A stretch of 64,000 nt of DNA from Verrucomicrobiota bacterium (GTDB lineage: Bacteria; Verrucomicrobiota; Verrucomicrobiia; Opitutales; UBA2995). Positions 52,897 through 62,776 of the stretch are shown one piece after another. A program made the position numbers and the translations under genes. The notes under the pieces were generated by a model. That model was not told where the DNA came from, searched no databases, and was given only the letters and a program-made list of their open reading frames with translations. The first letter of the stretch is position 1; each line of letters opens with the position of its first letter. The stretch is from the NCBI GenBank assembly GCA_027622555.1, contig JAQBYJ010000006.1, positions 35,184 to 99,183 of the forward strand, read 5' to 3'.

Positions 52897-54252
52897 CTAC
52901 ATCGGACTCAGTTTAAGCGGTAGCTTACTTAATCCACGGAATATCAAACTCGGTTTCCGCAGTGGAAGCGGTCCGTCGATCGCAATCGATCGAGCTTTTG
53001 AAACGAGCACTGACAGGGCAGCTTCGAGTTCTACTTTGGCCAATGGGGCACCGACACAATGGTGAAGACCTGCACCGAATGCGATGTGGTTACGGCTGTC
53101 CCGGGTGATATCGAGTATCTCGGTATCGCCCTCGAAAGCGGTTTCATCATGATTGGCCGAGCCCATCAGAAGTCCAACTTTCTGCCCTTTCCGGAGTTGT
53201 TGACCACCCACTTCGCAGTCCTCCAAAATCCACCGTTCAAACATCTGCAACGGCGTGTCAAAACGCAGAAGCTCGTCCACCGCCGCCGGAATAATATCGG
53301 GCTGCTCAACCATCAACGCGTATTGATCCGGTCGATTCGCAAGGGCAAGTAAAGCGTTGCCAAGCGCTTGAACAGTCGCCTCATGCCCCGCATTCAAGGT
53401 AAGTATCGAGGTCGCGATAATTTCATCTTCCGTTAGAGTATCTCCGTTCTCCTCTACGACTAACATCGACGAGATCAAATCCGTCCCGGGAGACATTCTG
53501 CGCTTCTCTATTTCTTCGTGTAGGAAAGCAACAAATTCTTTCGTCGCTTGTTCAGCGCAAGCACGATCCTCAACCGTAGCATTGTTGTCATAAGGAATGA
53601 CCGCAGCGGAGCTCCAATCGATCAACCGTTGATGATCGCTGTCCTCAATCCCCATCAAATCGGCGATCAGGCTTACAGGAATCGGAGACGCAAAACTCTC
53701 AATCGCGTTGAAGCTGTTTCCGTCAAGATGCCGCTCTATTATTGATTCTGCTAACGCGGTTACGCCGGGCCGAAAGGATGCGGAAGAGCGTCTGGTGAAA
53801 GCTTGTGAGACCAAGCCTCTAAGGCGGGTATGCTCGGGTGGCTCAAAGTCGATGAACGATTCCCTCACATACTTCACCCACGTCGGCGCATCGCTCGGAA
53901 AAATACGTTCAATCAGGCCAGCATCCACTTCTTTAGCGGACAAACGATGACGAAAGTCACGACCGAACTGTTGCCGATTTTTCATGATCGAACTAACGTG
54001 CTCGTACTTGGTGAAAAACGTGAGTCTCCAGTTTTCATCAAAGAAAATGGGACGTCCGGCACGTAGACGCGCAAGCGTCGGGTAAGGATCCTCAATGTAG
54101 TCTAAATGATAGGGATCAAAGGTAAGTGACTCGTCCACCCTGCAACCGTCCTTAATGCCAGGACCCTTGTCCAGTAAAAGAACCGGCCCTTTAAACCCCG
54201 GTTCTATCGCCATCAAAATTAGTTTCACTTTTTCACCCGTTTCCAATTTCAT
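52897..54252 (-). CDS. Cytochrome P450
   Basis: A 451-residue soluble P450. The heme loop is F-G-A-G-L-H-H-C-V-G (Cys about 48 residues from the end), ExxR lies in D-E-L-L-R, and the I-helix is L-N-A-G-H-E-A-T-V-Q. It has the P-P-E-H-T-R-L-R segment of typical bacterial P450s. An additional ATG at 54213 is a possible start. It is divergent from the HEAT-like protein, with start codons only 12 bases apart, so the two promoters must overlap the other gene. No ferredoxin gene is adjacent. Confidence 0.91.
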   Translation of the reverse strand: MKLETGEKVKLILMAIEPGFKGPVLLLDKGPGIKDGCRVDESLTFDPYHLDYIEDPYPTLARLRAGRPIFFDENWRLTFFTKYEHVSSIMKNRQQFGRDFRHRLSAKEVDAGLIERIFPSDAPTWVKYVRESFIDFEPPEHTRLRGLVSQAFTRRSSASFRPGVTALAESIIERHLDGNSFNAIESFASPIPVSLIADLMGIEDSDHQRLIDWSSAAVIPYDNNATVEDRACAEQATKEFVAFLHEEIEKRRMSPGTDLISSMLVVEENGDTLTEDEIIATSILTLNAGHEATVQALGNALLALANRPDQYALMVEQPDIIPAAVDELLRFDTPLQMFERWILEDCEVGGQQLRKGQKVGLLMGSANHDETAFEGDTEILDITRDSRNHIAFGAGLHHCVGAPLAKVELEAALSVLVSKARSIAIDGPLPLRKPSLIFRGLSKLPLKLSPM

Positions 54253-54264
54253 AAACAAACTAAA

Positions 54265-55053
54265 ATGAAATTCATTACCATCCTGGCCCTGATCCTCTCC
54301 GCAATCGCGCTGGCCTTGCCCTTCGTCAAAAAAGCTGAAGGCCCGGTATTAGTTCAAGCAACCGGCAAGAAAAACACCCAGGAGTTGAGAGACGAACTAC
54401 TGAGACTTCAGAAGAGACTGGCCGTCCTCGAAAAAGCTTCGACCGCAAAAGTGAACGAGACGGTACCATTACCAAAACTCCAGGAGCAGGTTGCGGAGTT
54501 GTCCACCTTTCAGGGGGACCTTGCCGAGTACGCGTTGAACATTGACCCTCTCGACGTAATTGGAACTACGGAACGGGAGATTGAAACAGCCTATGCTATT
54601 TTAATGGACGAGAGTAAGTCACCCGGCGAAAGAGCCAAACAAGCGGCACTGCTCAAACGCTATGAGCTATTCGACGAGGAGGCGATTAATTCCATGAAAA
54701 ACCTGTTTTTCACATCCGAGGATCTTTACGGAAAAGCCGCCGCGCTGAGTGCCTTGAAAGGCCATATTTCGCCGGACATTCGAGATGGCGTCCTGGAGTC
54801 GTTTAGCCAGGAGGTTTCAAACGGGTACAAGAACGCTCGATTTCGCTATTCAGGAATAGAAGCACTCGAACCCCTGCTACCCAATCCCGAAGTGGAATCC
54901 ATGTTGACCCAGTTAGCTCAAAACGATCCTGAACCAAAGATCGCCGCCCGGGCCGCCAAATCCGTAGGGCTCCCCATCACCAATATAAGATCCGGGGACA
55001 AAGAAGTTGACAGTGTAAAGCCTCCCGCTGATGGAGCTAAGAGAGACGGGTGA
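54265..55053 (+). CDS. Exported coiled-coil / HEAT-like protein of unknown function
   Basis: A 262-residue protein. It has an N-terminal signal or anchor (residues 3-20), a coiled coil (T-Q-E-L-R-D-E-L-L-R-L-Q-K-R-L, about 37-85), and a helical region from 100 to 235 with HEAT-like A-A-A-L-S-A-L-K and I-A-A-R-A-A-K-S patterns. The last 25 residues are disordered. I do not recognise a family. It precedes the DUF1080 gene by 68 bases and may share its transcript. Confidence 0.6.
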   Translation: MKFITILALILSAIALALPFVKKAEGPVLVQATGKKNTQELRDELLRLQKRLAVLEKASTAKVNETVPLPKLQEQVAELSTFQGDLAEYALNIDPLDVIGTTEREIETAYAILMDESKSPGERAKQAALLKRYELFDEEAINSMKNLFFTSEDLYGKAAALSALKGHISPDIRDGVLESFSQEVSNGYKNARFRYSGIEALEPLLPNPEVESMLTQLAQNDPEPKIAARAAKSVGLPITNIRSGDKEVDSVKPPADGAKRDG

Positions 55054-55121
55054 TCTCCACTTTGAATAGAAAACCAATACCAGACCGATTGATAGCAATA
55101 CCTTCGGTTTCAGTTCCAAAC

Positions 55122-55916
55122 ATGTTGCGAATCCACAGGTTCCTCATCCCAATCATCATGTGCTTGGGTTGCGTCGAAAATCAGGCAGCAAATGCTCAGC
55201 CAGTTCGTGCAATAATCGACGATGAACAACCCGGCTGGCGAATATTGACCGCTCGGGATTTTACACAAGTAAACAGCGAGGAAAGTACGTGGACCTGGAA
55301 GAAGGATGTCCTGCATTGCACCGGCCATCCCACAAGCGTTCTCCGAACTACAAAGGAATATAAAAACTTTGAGATGATTGTCGAATGGAGCCACCAAAAG
55401 CCGGGCGGTAATTCGGGCGTGTTCATCTGGGCAACACCAGAGTCCATTGAAAGGCTTATGAGTGTAAACAATCCGGGACCTCCTCTGCCGGATGGCATCG
55501 AAGTCCAGATGCTTGACCACGCTTTCACCGAACAGGCGAAAGCCCGGGGCGAACCGACGGACTGGTTCAGCACGCATGGAGATGTGTTTCCTGTTCGTGC
55601 GGAAATGACTCCCTTTCCGCCGATTTCTTTAGTTGAAAATCAAATTACTATGCGCAGGCAAACAAGCGATGAGGTATCCATGCCCGTAACGAGAAATTCG
55701 AGCGGACGCAGCTTCCCGCGTAAGCACCTGAGCAAAGGTCACGGAGAATGGAATCACTACTACCTCCGTGCGATAAACGGAGAGGTTCGACTCTGGGTGA
55801 ATGGAGAAGAAGTATCAGGTGGAACCGACTGCGATCCGTCCAAGGGTTACATTTGCCTCGAGAGCGAAGGTTCACCCATCATTTTTCGGAAGCTTCGTAT
55901 TCGAGAGCTACCCTAA
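55122..55916 (+). CDS. DUF1080 protein (3-keto-disaccharide hydrolase family), exported
   Basis: A 264-residue protein. The start at 55122 gives a signal peptide (I-P-I-I-M-C-L-G-C, possibly a lipoprotein with Cys16). The jelly-roll DUF1080 domain follows: F-E-M-I-V-E-W, N-S-G-V-F-I-W, G-I-E-V-Q-M-L-D-H, then W-N-H-Y-Y-L-R-A-I-N-G-E-V-R-L-W-V-N-G and G-Y-I-C-L-E-S-E-G-S-P-I at the end. Family members cleave 3-keto-glycosides and are greatly expanded in Verrucomicrobia and Planctomycetes. Confidence 0.88.
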   Translation: MLRIHRFLIPIIMCLGCVENQAANAQPVRAIIDDEQPGWRILTARDFTQVNSEESTWTWKKDVLHCTGHPTSVLRTTKEYKNFEMIVEWSHQKPGGNSGVFIWATPESIERLMSVNNPGPPLPDGIEVQMLDHAFTEQAKARGEPTDWFSTHGDVFPVRAEMTPFPPISLVENQITMRRQTSDEVSMPVTRNSSGRSFPRKHLSKGHGEWNHYYLRAINGEVRLWVNGEEVSGGTDCDPSKGYICLESEGSPIIFRKLRIRELP

Positions 55917-55952
55917 AGAACAATTGGGTTCCGCCGTTTTCAATCCTCTTTG

Positions 55953-56528
55953 TCATGCCTGGTCAGCCATCCGTTTCAGAATGCCTAGAATCTCAGAAGG
56001 CGACATCCTTTGAGTGTAATTGGCTTCCACATGCGCTGCCTCAATTGTGAAATCTTGATTGATAATGAAAGTAGCCGGAACGGGAAGCAGTTTAGAACCA
56101 TCTCCGTTGACCAAGGTCAAATCCCTCCGGTTGTGGTAATCTTCTCCCGGGTCAAATTGCAAGTTATAGGCTTGGATGACTTCTTGATGGGAATCACTTA
56201 ACACTTCGAATTCCAATTCACTTTTCTCTCGGGCAGTTAACGCGCCATCCGGACTTTGAGGGCTGATCGCGATCACGGACGCGCCCAGTGATTTAATGCG
56301 CGGCAGTTCCTTCTGAACCGCCTGAAGATCCACGATGCAAATGGGACACCACTCTCCTCGATAAAACTTTAAAACAACCGGACCGCGTTGAAGCTGTTCC
56401 GATAAACGAACAAGCTTGTTCACAGCATTGGGTAAGCTGAAGTCGGGGGCCTTTTCACCAACTGCCATGCCTTTCACATGATCGGCATTGGCAATGACGA
56501 GTTTTTGAAATGCTTGTAATTCGGACAT
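55953..56528 (-). CDS. AhpC/TSA-type peroxiredoxin-like protein
   Basis: A 191-residue thioredoxin-fold protein. The active-site region is F-Y-R-G-E-W-C-P-I-C near residue 62, with the peroxidatic Cys in the first position and a second Cys three residues later. P-D-F-S-L-P-N-A near 28 and P-V-P-A-T-F-I-I near 151 fit the family. No signal peptide. It should reduce peroxides or serve as a thiol oxidoreductase; the C-x-x-C spacing differs from classical peroxiredoxins. Confidence 0.85.
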   Translation of the reverse strand: MSELQAFQKLVIANADHVKGMAVGEKAPDFSLPNAVNKLVRLSEQLQRGPVVLKFYRGEWCPICIVDLQAVQKELPRIKSLGASVIAISPQSPDGALTAREKSELEFEVLSDSHQEVIQAYNLQFDPGEDYHNRRDLTLVNGDGSKLLPVPATFIINQDFTIEAAHVEANYTQRMSPSEILGILKRMADQA

Positions 56529-56702
56529 CGGTTATTAAATGGATTGATAATAAGAAAAAGACGATGGGGACGGATGGTAAGGACTCCATCCTTTTATTCC
56601 GTTAACAGACTTTCAAAATCGGATACCATCGCGGATCGTGCCAGGGGAAAGTGAAACCAAAAATATTTTGACGAGAAGTCGATCTACGTTAATCAAAAAA
56701 GA

Positions 56703-57911
56703 ATGGCATGGCGCATAGAGGACCACGTACTTCGAGGTGAAGTTGACAACCGCGTAAAGGGAGTTGTCCAGGGACAAATTTGGTTAGCGGGAATGGAAAT
56801 CCCAATTAAATTGTCCCTGACCGGGAATGCCTGCCCTGATCTTGCCGGGTGCTTGCTCACGTTCCGCAACCCCGGAGAAGCGAAGCCATTGCCTGGAGGT
56901 AGGTCTTTGTTTCCAATCCAGGAAGGTTCTATCGGAGATCTTACTGCGTCGAGGAAAGTTCGTGTATTTGAGGTGCCGATGGAGGAGGCTTTTAATATGC
57001 TGAATAATGGAACCAGGCCGCCCGAACGCATGAGTAACAGTCTTTATCTGGAATGGTTTAGTACTCGTAATGGGAGGGTTGTCATTGAATCAGCAGACTA
57101 CGAACTCGAAATCTCAGAACATGAGTGGAAGCTGACCAAGGAGGAGGAAACCCAACGAATCGAGGACGCGCGGACAGGGCTCCAAGGATTCATGGATCAA
57201 CTAACCCAGGCTCTCGAGAACGCCAAGGAGAAGGTAGACTATGAAAAGGAAAATTGGGACGAATTTGACTACGAGCATTTTCTAAAAGAATCCGATGCCC
57301 GCACAGACAAGTATATGGAATTGCTGGACAAGTATGGCGACAGCGAAAAGGGCCAGGAAATGATCGCACAGGAAATGGGCTGGCATACTGAGGATTCCAA
57401 ATCGGAAGATGTCGGGGAGACCGAATTTGAAATCGAATCGATTGATCCGGAATGGAAAGACGCTCCAGATGAAGAGCAGTTTCCGGAATTAATACCCGAC
57501 CCGGCAACCGAAGGAAAGGATTGGATTCGGACCAAAGACGGCGACATTCGTCATCCGCTGCAACAAAAGTGTTTTCAAGGCGCGATTTCTATTTGGAATG
57601 AAATCAAAGACCTCGGACTCAACGAGGAATCGGACTCCATCAGCCAGCTACAAATAGAATACCAGACCACGGGAGCCAAACTCGCCGGGGCTCTCAACAA
57701 CCTCGCCTATGGTCGCAACAATTTCGCGCCGGCATTTGCCGCTGCCTGCCTCAAGCGAGCCCTCACTCACCTCCATGCAGCTCAAAAGGCGCTGGTGGGA
57801 GTCCAAAAAGAAAACATCCTGCCGCCGGAAACCACGGAGCGGATTCGCAATGAATTCTTCGAGATCCGCGAAGGGATTCTCCACCTCCTGGATGAATTTC
57901 GCGGCAGATAA
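56703..57911 (+). CDS. Hypothetical protein with acidic linker
   Basis: A 402-residue cytosolic protein that I do not recognise. The N-terminal 140 residues look like a beta-rich domain (G-Q-I-W-L-A-G-M-E-I-P). The middle (about 140-290) is helical and strongly acidic. The C-terminal 110 residues form a helical bundle with A-G-A-L-N-N-L-A-Y-G and C-L-K-R-A-L-T-H-L-H-A-A-Q-K-A, probably binding a partner. No catalytic motif was seen. Confidence 0.55.
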   Translation: MAWRIEDHVLRGEVDNRVKGVVQGQIWLAGMEIPIKLSLTGNACPDLAGCLLTFRNPGEAKPLPGGRSLFPIQEGSIGDLTASRKVRVFEVPMEEAFNMLNNGTRPPERMSNSLYLEWFSTRNGRVVIESADYELEISEHEWKLTKEEETQRIEDARTGLQGFMDQLTQALENAKEKVDYEKENWDEFDYEHFLKESDARTDKYMELLDKYGDSEKGQEMIAQEMGWHTEDSKSEDVGETEFEIESIDPEWKDAPDEEQFPELIPDPATEGKDWIRTKDGDIRHPLQQKCFQGAISIWNEIKDLGLNEESDSISQLQIEYQTTGAKLAGALNNLAYGRNNFAPAFAAACLKRALTHLHAAQKALVGVQKENILPPETTERIRNEFFEIREGILHLLDEFRGR

Positions 57912-57947
57912 TCAGACCGATAACACTAGCCCCGAAAAGCCAGATAA

Positions 57948-59135
57948 CTACTCCAGGAACTTCTTGATCGCCAACGCCGCCAAACGCTCGCCCACCGGTT
58001 TTTTATTCTTCGGATGAAGTCCATCGTCCGGTTGATCGCTGATATCAATATAGTCCGCATTCCGTACATCGCCTACGGCTGCTGCCTGGGCCTCCTGAAC
58101 GATTGCCCAGCCTTCACTTCCACCGGAAAAGGTGGGTAACTGAACCACCAGAAATGGGAAATCCCCCTGCCCCCACTCTTCCCGCCAACTGGTGATCATA
58201 TTGGCAAGTAAAGGACGATAAGCTTTCGAGGCTTCCACGCCGGCTTTCGAGTTGCGCTCACCTTGATACCAAATCGCTCCGCGAATCCCGAAACCTGCAA
58301 TGGGTGCAAAATGCTCGGCATACAAACTGCCCACCTTTCCCGGTGCGTAAATGCTTGCGAGCACTTCCTCTTCGGCCGTGCCTGGGGGTGGTGGTTTCTT
58401 GCCCGCAGTCTTTCGCCCTTCTGTCTTCACTCGCTTTTGCCATGCCGCCACTGCCTCTGTGTATTGTATCCATTTCTCGGATGGATTTCCCATAGCGGTC
58501 TTCGCAAACGGCACTTGATTAAGTATGTCGGATGGTGTCCACCACTCAACGGGAGTCCCTCCCAAGGCACGTGCGATTAAACCAATCGGCACCCCCGTCT
58601 CTGCCTGTAGCTTGCGCCCGAAAAAGTAAGCTACTCCGGAAAAGCCGGGAACAGTTTCAGGAGAGGATGCGCTCCAACTTTTTCCAGTGTTTAATCGCAG
58701 CTGGGGATGGTTCGCCTCCGCAATCTCGGCATCGGCATCGGTGCAACTGGAAAGCTTGAACTGCATATTCGACTGCCCCGAACAAATCCACACTTCTCCA
58801 ACAAGCACATCCTCAAATTTTAATGTGGTTGAGCCGCTGCCAACAACCATCTCACGCGGACTCGAGGACGCATCCATGCTACTTAAAACAACGCTCCATT
58901 GCCCATCGGCTTTGGTTTTAGCCTTTTTGTTTTGCTTACCGAAATTCACCGTCACCCGGGACCCCGGCTCCGCAGTTCCCCACACAGGAAGCTTCATCCC
59001 TCTTTGCAATACCATGTGATCTCCAAATACCGGAGCCACCGTTAGTGACGCATCGCCCGAAGCATTGGTTGAAAGCAAAGCTGTTCCCAGAATGAGACAC
59101 TCAAGAAGTGAAAAGAATGATTTCGAATTCATCAT
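57948..59135 (-). CDS. Sialate O-acetylesterase-like SGNH hydrolase, secreted
   Basis: A 395-residue protein. The start at 59135 (M-M-N-S-K-S-F-F) gives a signal peptide. Motifs are the nucleophile G-Q-S-N-M near residue 120, W-Y-Q-G-E-R-N near 288 and the catalytic pair in D-D-G-L-H-P-K-N near 372. It removes acetyl groups from sialic acids or from plant or algal polysaccharides. Such enzymes are frequent in Verrucomicrobia that degrade glycans. Confidence 0.88.
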   Translation of the reverse strand: MMNSKSFFSLLECLILGTALLSTNASGDASLTVAPVFGDHMVLQRGMKLPVWGTAEPGSRVTVNFGKQNKKAKTKADGQWSVVLSSMDASSSPREMVVGSGSTTLKFEDVLVGEVWICSGQSNMQFKLSSCTDADAEIAEANHPQLRLNTGKSWSASSPETVPGFSGVAYFFGRKLQAETGVPIGLIARALGGTPVEWWTPSDILNQVPFAKTAMGNPSEKWIQYTEAVAAWQKRVKTEGRKTAGKKPPPPGTAEEEVLASIYAPGKVGSLYAEHFAPIAGFGIRGAIWYQGERNSKAGVEASKAYRPLLANMITSWREEWGQGDFPFLVVQLPTFSGGSEGWAIVQEAQAAAVGDVRNADYIDISDQPDDGLHPKNKKPVGERLAALAIKKFLE

Positions 59136-59217
59136 TGGATGCTGAATCAAACGCGACCTCGGCCGCAATCCTTTCTTAACGGGGCCAAAGCGCCCAACAC
59201 CGGCATAGATGAAATGA

Positions 59218-60096
59218 CTACCAGCTCGGATTCTCGGGCAGGCAGGCCTGGAACTCGTCATTGAGCATGTCTTCGTATGCTCCAGCATATTCACCGGCAA
59301 AGAATTTATCGAGCCCCTCGTTATACAGACGTTCCCAGGATGCTTCTTCTGCTCCAGGATTTATTGGGTAGAACAACGCGCCGTTCGCTTTGGCGGCCTT
59401 TTGGTCCCCCGGTGCGTCACCGATCATGAGAATCTTTTCGGATGGGTATTTGTCTTTGGCAGCCATTTCCAGGTGCTGGGTTTTTGTGCCCAATTCCTGA
59501 CCTGCGATCATCGCAACAAATCCATCAATCCCGTGCTCCCCCCACTCTCTTTCCAGAGCATCGCAAGGGGTTTGACTGATACACATGGCATCGGCCTTCT
59601 CGTTAATCTTGGCTAAGGTTTCACGAACCAGCGGAAAGGGTGGCACACCGTGCACGATATCGGCTACCTGGGCATTGATGGCATCGGACCACACCTTTAC
59701 AGGAGCCAGACCTTCGTTGCCTCCGGCGACTTCAGCATTGAGGGTAGCGTTGCCCAATTTGGATTCGCGACTGATCCATTCATTCAAAGCAGTCAAATCA
59801 GGCATCTTAATCCCACGAGCCTTCACTTGCGGTCTGGCCCCCAGAAGTTCAATCGCCCGAACCAAAGCGGGAAAGCGGTTCGCACCCCGCGACTTCGAAT
59901 AGAGGTTAACAAAGGTCCAGGCTTCCCGGGCAAACTTGCTGCCCGCCTGCAAGCTCCAGTGCTTGATGAACATCGGAGCAAAACACTCCTGATGCTTTAT
60001 TTCCATGCTGTCAAAAATGCAGCCATCAGAATCGATACCGACAAAGAATTCTTTCGACGGTGTGAAATCACGTAGTACTTGTGCTGGATCACTCAT
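59218..60096 (-). CDS. HAD-superfamily hydrolase
   Basis: A 292-residue phosphatase-like protein. Motif I is D-S-D-G-C-I-F-D near residue 21 with the nucleophile Asp and the second Asp; motif IV is I-G-D-A-P-G-D near 224. The cap domain between them is helical and large. The start at 60096 was chosen over a longer frame. Substrate unknown, probably a phosphosugar. Confidence 0.82.
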   Translation of the reverse strand: MSDPAQVLRDFTPSKEFFVGIDSDGCIFDSMEIKHQECFAPMFIKHWSLQAGSKFAREAWTFVNLYSKSRGANRFPALVRAIELLGARPQVKARGIKMPDLTALNEWISRESKLGNATLNAEVAGGNEGLAPVKVWSDAINAQVADIVHGVPPFPLVRETLAKINEKADAMCISQTPCDALEREWGEHGIDGFVAMIAGQELGTKTQHLEMAAKDKYPSEKILMIGDAPGDQKAAKANGALFYPINPGAEEASWERLYNEGLDKFFAGEYAGAYEDMLNDEFQACLPENPSW

Positions 60097-60246
60097 AATT
60101 TTGAGACTCGAAACTTGCGAACAGGCAGCATTCACGTCAATTCAGAATCCGTCATTGCTTCCATTGGTTAAAAACTTGGATTGCCAATGCTTCAAACCAA
60201 CTTACAATTTTTTATTCAGTAATCAATTTAAACATCACTTACCCTC

Positions 60247-62645
60247 ATGAAAAATACCCTTTGCATTCTTCTCTTCTTCCTCACCTTGAGTTCGCCTATA
60301 TTCGCGGTAGTGGAACTGACCTATCATAAGGACGGAGAATCTTACGCCGTAGATGGGTTCGATCTTAACCGCCCGTTCACTGAAGAAAATGGGGAGAAAA
60401 AGTATCTTCCACTGGAAGGGACTTGGGGACTACAGATTGGAGATGAATCGTTCTGGGATAATGTATATTACCCTCGTTCGTACATCTTGATTAAAAAACA
60501 TAAGGGTTATACCGACCGAAATTCGAGTGACTCATATACGCTGGCATTTGATAGCGATCATATTCCCGTTGCTGGATCAGACGCAGAAGATTTTTCCGCG
60601 GTTAAATGGGAAGAAGAAGATTTCTCAAATTCAGTTGTGGGGATCGGTTGGTATTATAACGGCGCGGTTACTTCCGCGGATATCGTCAGAACCCATATCC
60701 CAATTCACGGCGGAATGATGGAAGACGCTTATTCAAAATTTCTTATCTCAGAAAATAATTTAGACGGATTTCCATTTATTTGGGTGATGGATGGAGATTC
60801 TCTGGAACTGAGAAACCCGGAACAGCATTTTTCAAAAGACAATCCCGGATACTTATATCGGTTAGCTTGCCGAGGGTCGCCTCAAGATTTCGAAGCACTG
60901 GGCACTTCCCCCAAATTCCTATCCAAAATTTTAATTCACGAAAAGCTCACTCTCCTGCATGGAGCCTCGCTCTATGGAAATGTTGAGGTATTGAGGTATT
61001 TGAAAGAAATCAAAGCTGACAAAATCAAGGAAGATGGAAGGTACCCGGTAATTTCCCATGCCATTTATGGGAACAGGCTTGAAGCGGTAAAATTGCTAAT
61101 GGAGTACGGGTTTGATCCACTTGATGAAGGTAGAAGCAGGTTTCTTCCGTTTTCTCAAGCAATCCAATTCCGACGGTACGACATTGTGGATTTCCTAACT
61201 GAAAACAAAAATATCTAACGTACACGGAGAAGGACGGCGAATCCATACTTGGAACTGCTATTTTATCACTGGCGTTGGATATTTTCAAGTTATTGAATAG
61301 CAAAGCTGAGAAATACAATATCCAACTGGAAGCCAAAAAGATTTCTTCCGACACTTACAAAGGTAACAAAGTCTTTTATGATAACTGTGTGCTGGGAAAT
61401 TTTGAAATCATCAAATCTCTGCTCAATAAAGGATTTGATGTTAACAAAGAAACCAATGGAAATTCGCCCCTAAAGGCGGCCGTTCTTTCGGGTAATACGG
61501 ACCTTGTTCGTTTGTTGATCGAACAGAGTGCAGACATTCACAAACCATTGAACCCCTCTGGAACCACCATTTTACACCAGGCAGCACAATCAGGAATTGC
61601 AGAAATTATTCAACTACTGGTTGAAGCGGGACATGATATAAATGCTGTCGATACGAATGGGAATTCACCGCTCTATGTCGCAGTACTTTCCAAACAAATC
61701 GATTCTGTGCACGAACTCTTGAGACTCGGTGCAGACCCGAACATCCGCCCAGAAAAACGACCAGCCGCAGTTTGGATGGCGGTGGTACAAGATGAACGAG
61801 AAAGCATTCAAACGCTCATTCAATATGGAGCCGAGTGTGAATTGGACAATACGCTGGCAATGCAGTTAATGGACTATGCCTTGGCTTTTGATATTCCGGA
61901 AGTAGTGTCGATATCTCTCGAACAATGCTTAACGGCGGATTTTAGTTTTAGAGGAGACGTCCCCGGCATTTGGGTTGCGGATTATTACGATGCGATTCAT
62001 TCGAAAGAAGTTCTTTTGAACGCAGGTGCTGAACCGGACGCAAAGCCGAATTGGAATTTCAAGAAGGCGGATGAGTCGTTTAATCAACTCCTGAGTTTGG
62101 AGTCATTCTCCGTCGTTTACCCACCGACATTAAGGGAAAAATATGGCGACCTAAAGGTAAACATTGAGGTGGTTATTGATCCGATTGGAAAAGTTCGTTT
62201 CCCTAAATTTTTGGAGCCCATTCCATGGGATCTGCGGTTATTTATTAGGGAAAGTATTCGACGTTGGGCGGTGAAACTACCAAACGATAGCGATCTAACT
62301 ACGGCTTACAGACTTAGAATTCCTCTGGTCCTAAAAGCTCCGAATGTTGAGATTGAGATATTTGAAATTTCCGCCCTGGATAAGGCTCCAGTACCGATTG
62401 AAAGAGTGGCACCCGTATATCCAGCGGACCTTAAGAGAGACAGGATTCAAGGAGCGGTTTCCCTGGTTTTCATTATTGATGAATCAGGAATCCCAACAAG
62501 GATCAGTGTTGAAAAGTCGAGCGACTCCAGGTTTTCACAAACAGCCATACAAGCTGTGAAACAATGGAAATTCCAACCAGGATTCATAGATGGAAGAGCC
62601 GTAAAAACGCGGATCAGGCTTCCGTTAAGTTTTACCCTAAATTAA
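60247..62645 (+). pseudogene. Secreted ankyrin-repeat protein with TonB C-terminal domain, frameshifted
   Basis: Two frames form one gene of about 798 codons. The first (60247-61218) has a signal peptide, an unrecognised beta-rich domain and the first ankyrin repeats, ending E-N-K-N-I. The second frame is already open before 61218 (Y-L-T-Y-T-E-K-D-G-E-S-I-L-G-T-A-I) and continues the ankyrin array, then a TonB_C-type domain at the end (A-V-S-L-V-F-I-I-D-E-S-G, V-K-Q-W-K-F-Q-P-G). One extra A in the run of five at 61207-61211 restores a single frame. A sequencing slip, true mutation or slippage are all possible. Confidence 0.78.
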
Positions 62646-62776
62646 TAGTGTATGATCCATGACCTGACTAATTTCGAAAGCCATTGAGATGGGATGGAGT
62701 CAAAGATTTCAGAAATAGAGAGCAGCAGGATGCCGAAGAAAAGTATGACCGACACATTCATGAACCCGGTTACGAT

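Noticed and set aside
61203..61218. Programmed -1 frameshift in the ankyrin-TonB gene
   Set aside because: The CAAAAAT run does not match a classical X-XXY-YYZ slippery heptamer, and no obvious stimulatory hairpin follows. A missing A is simpler.
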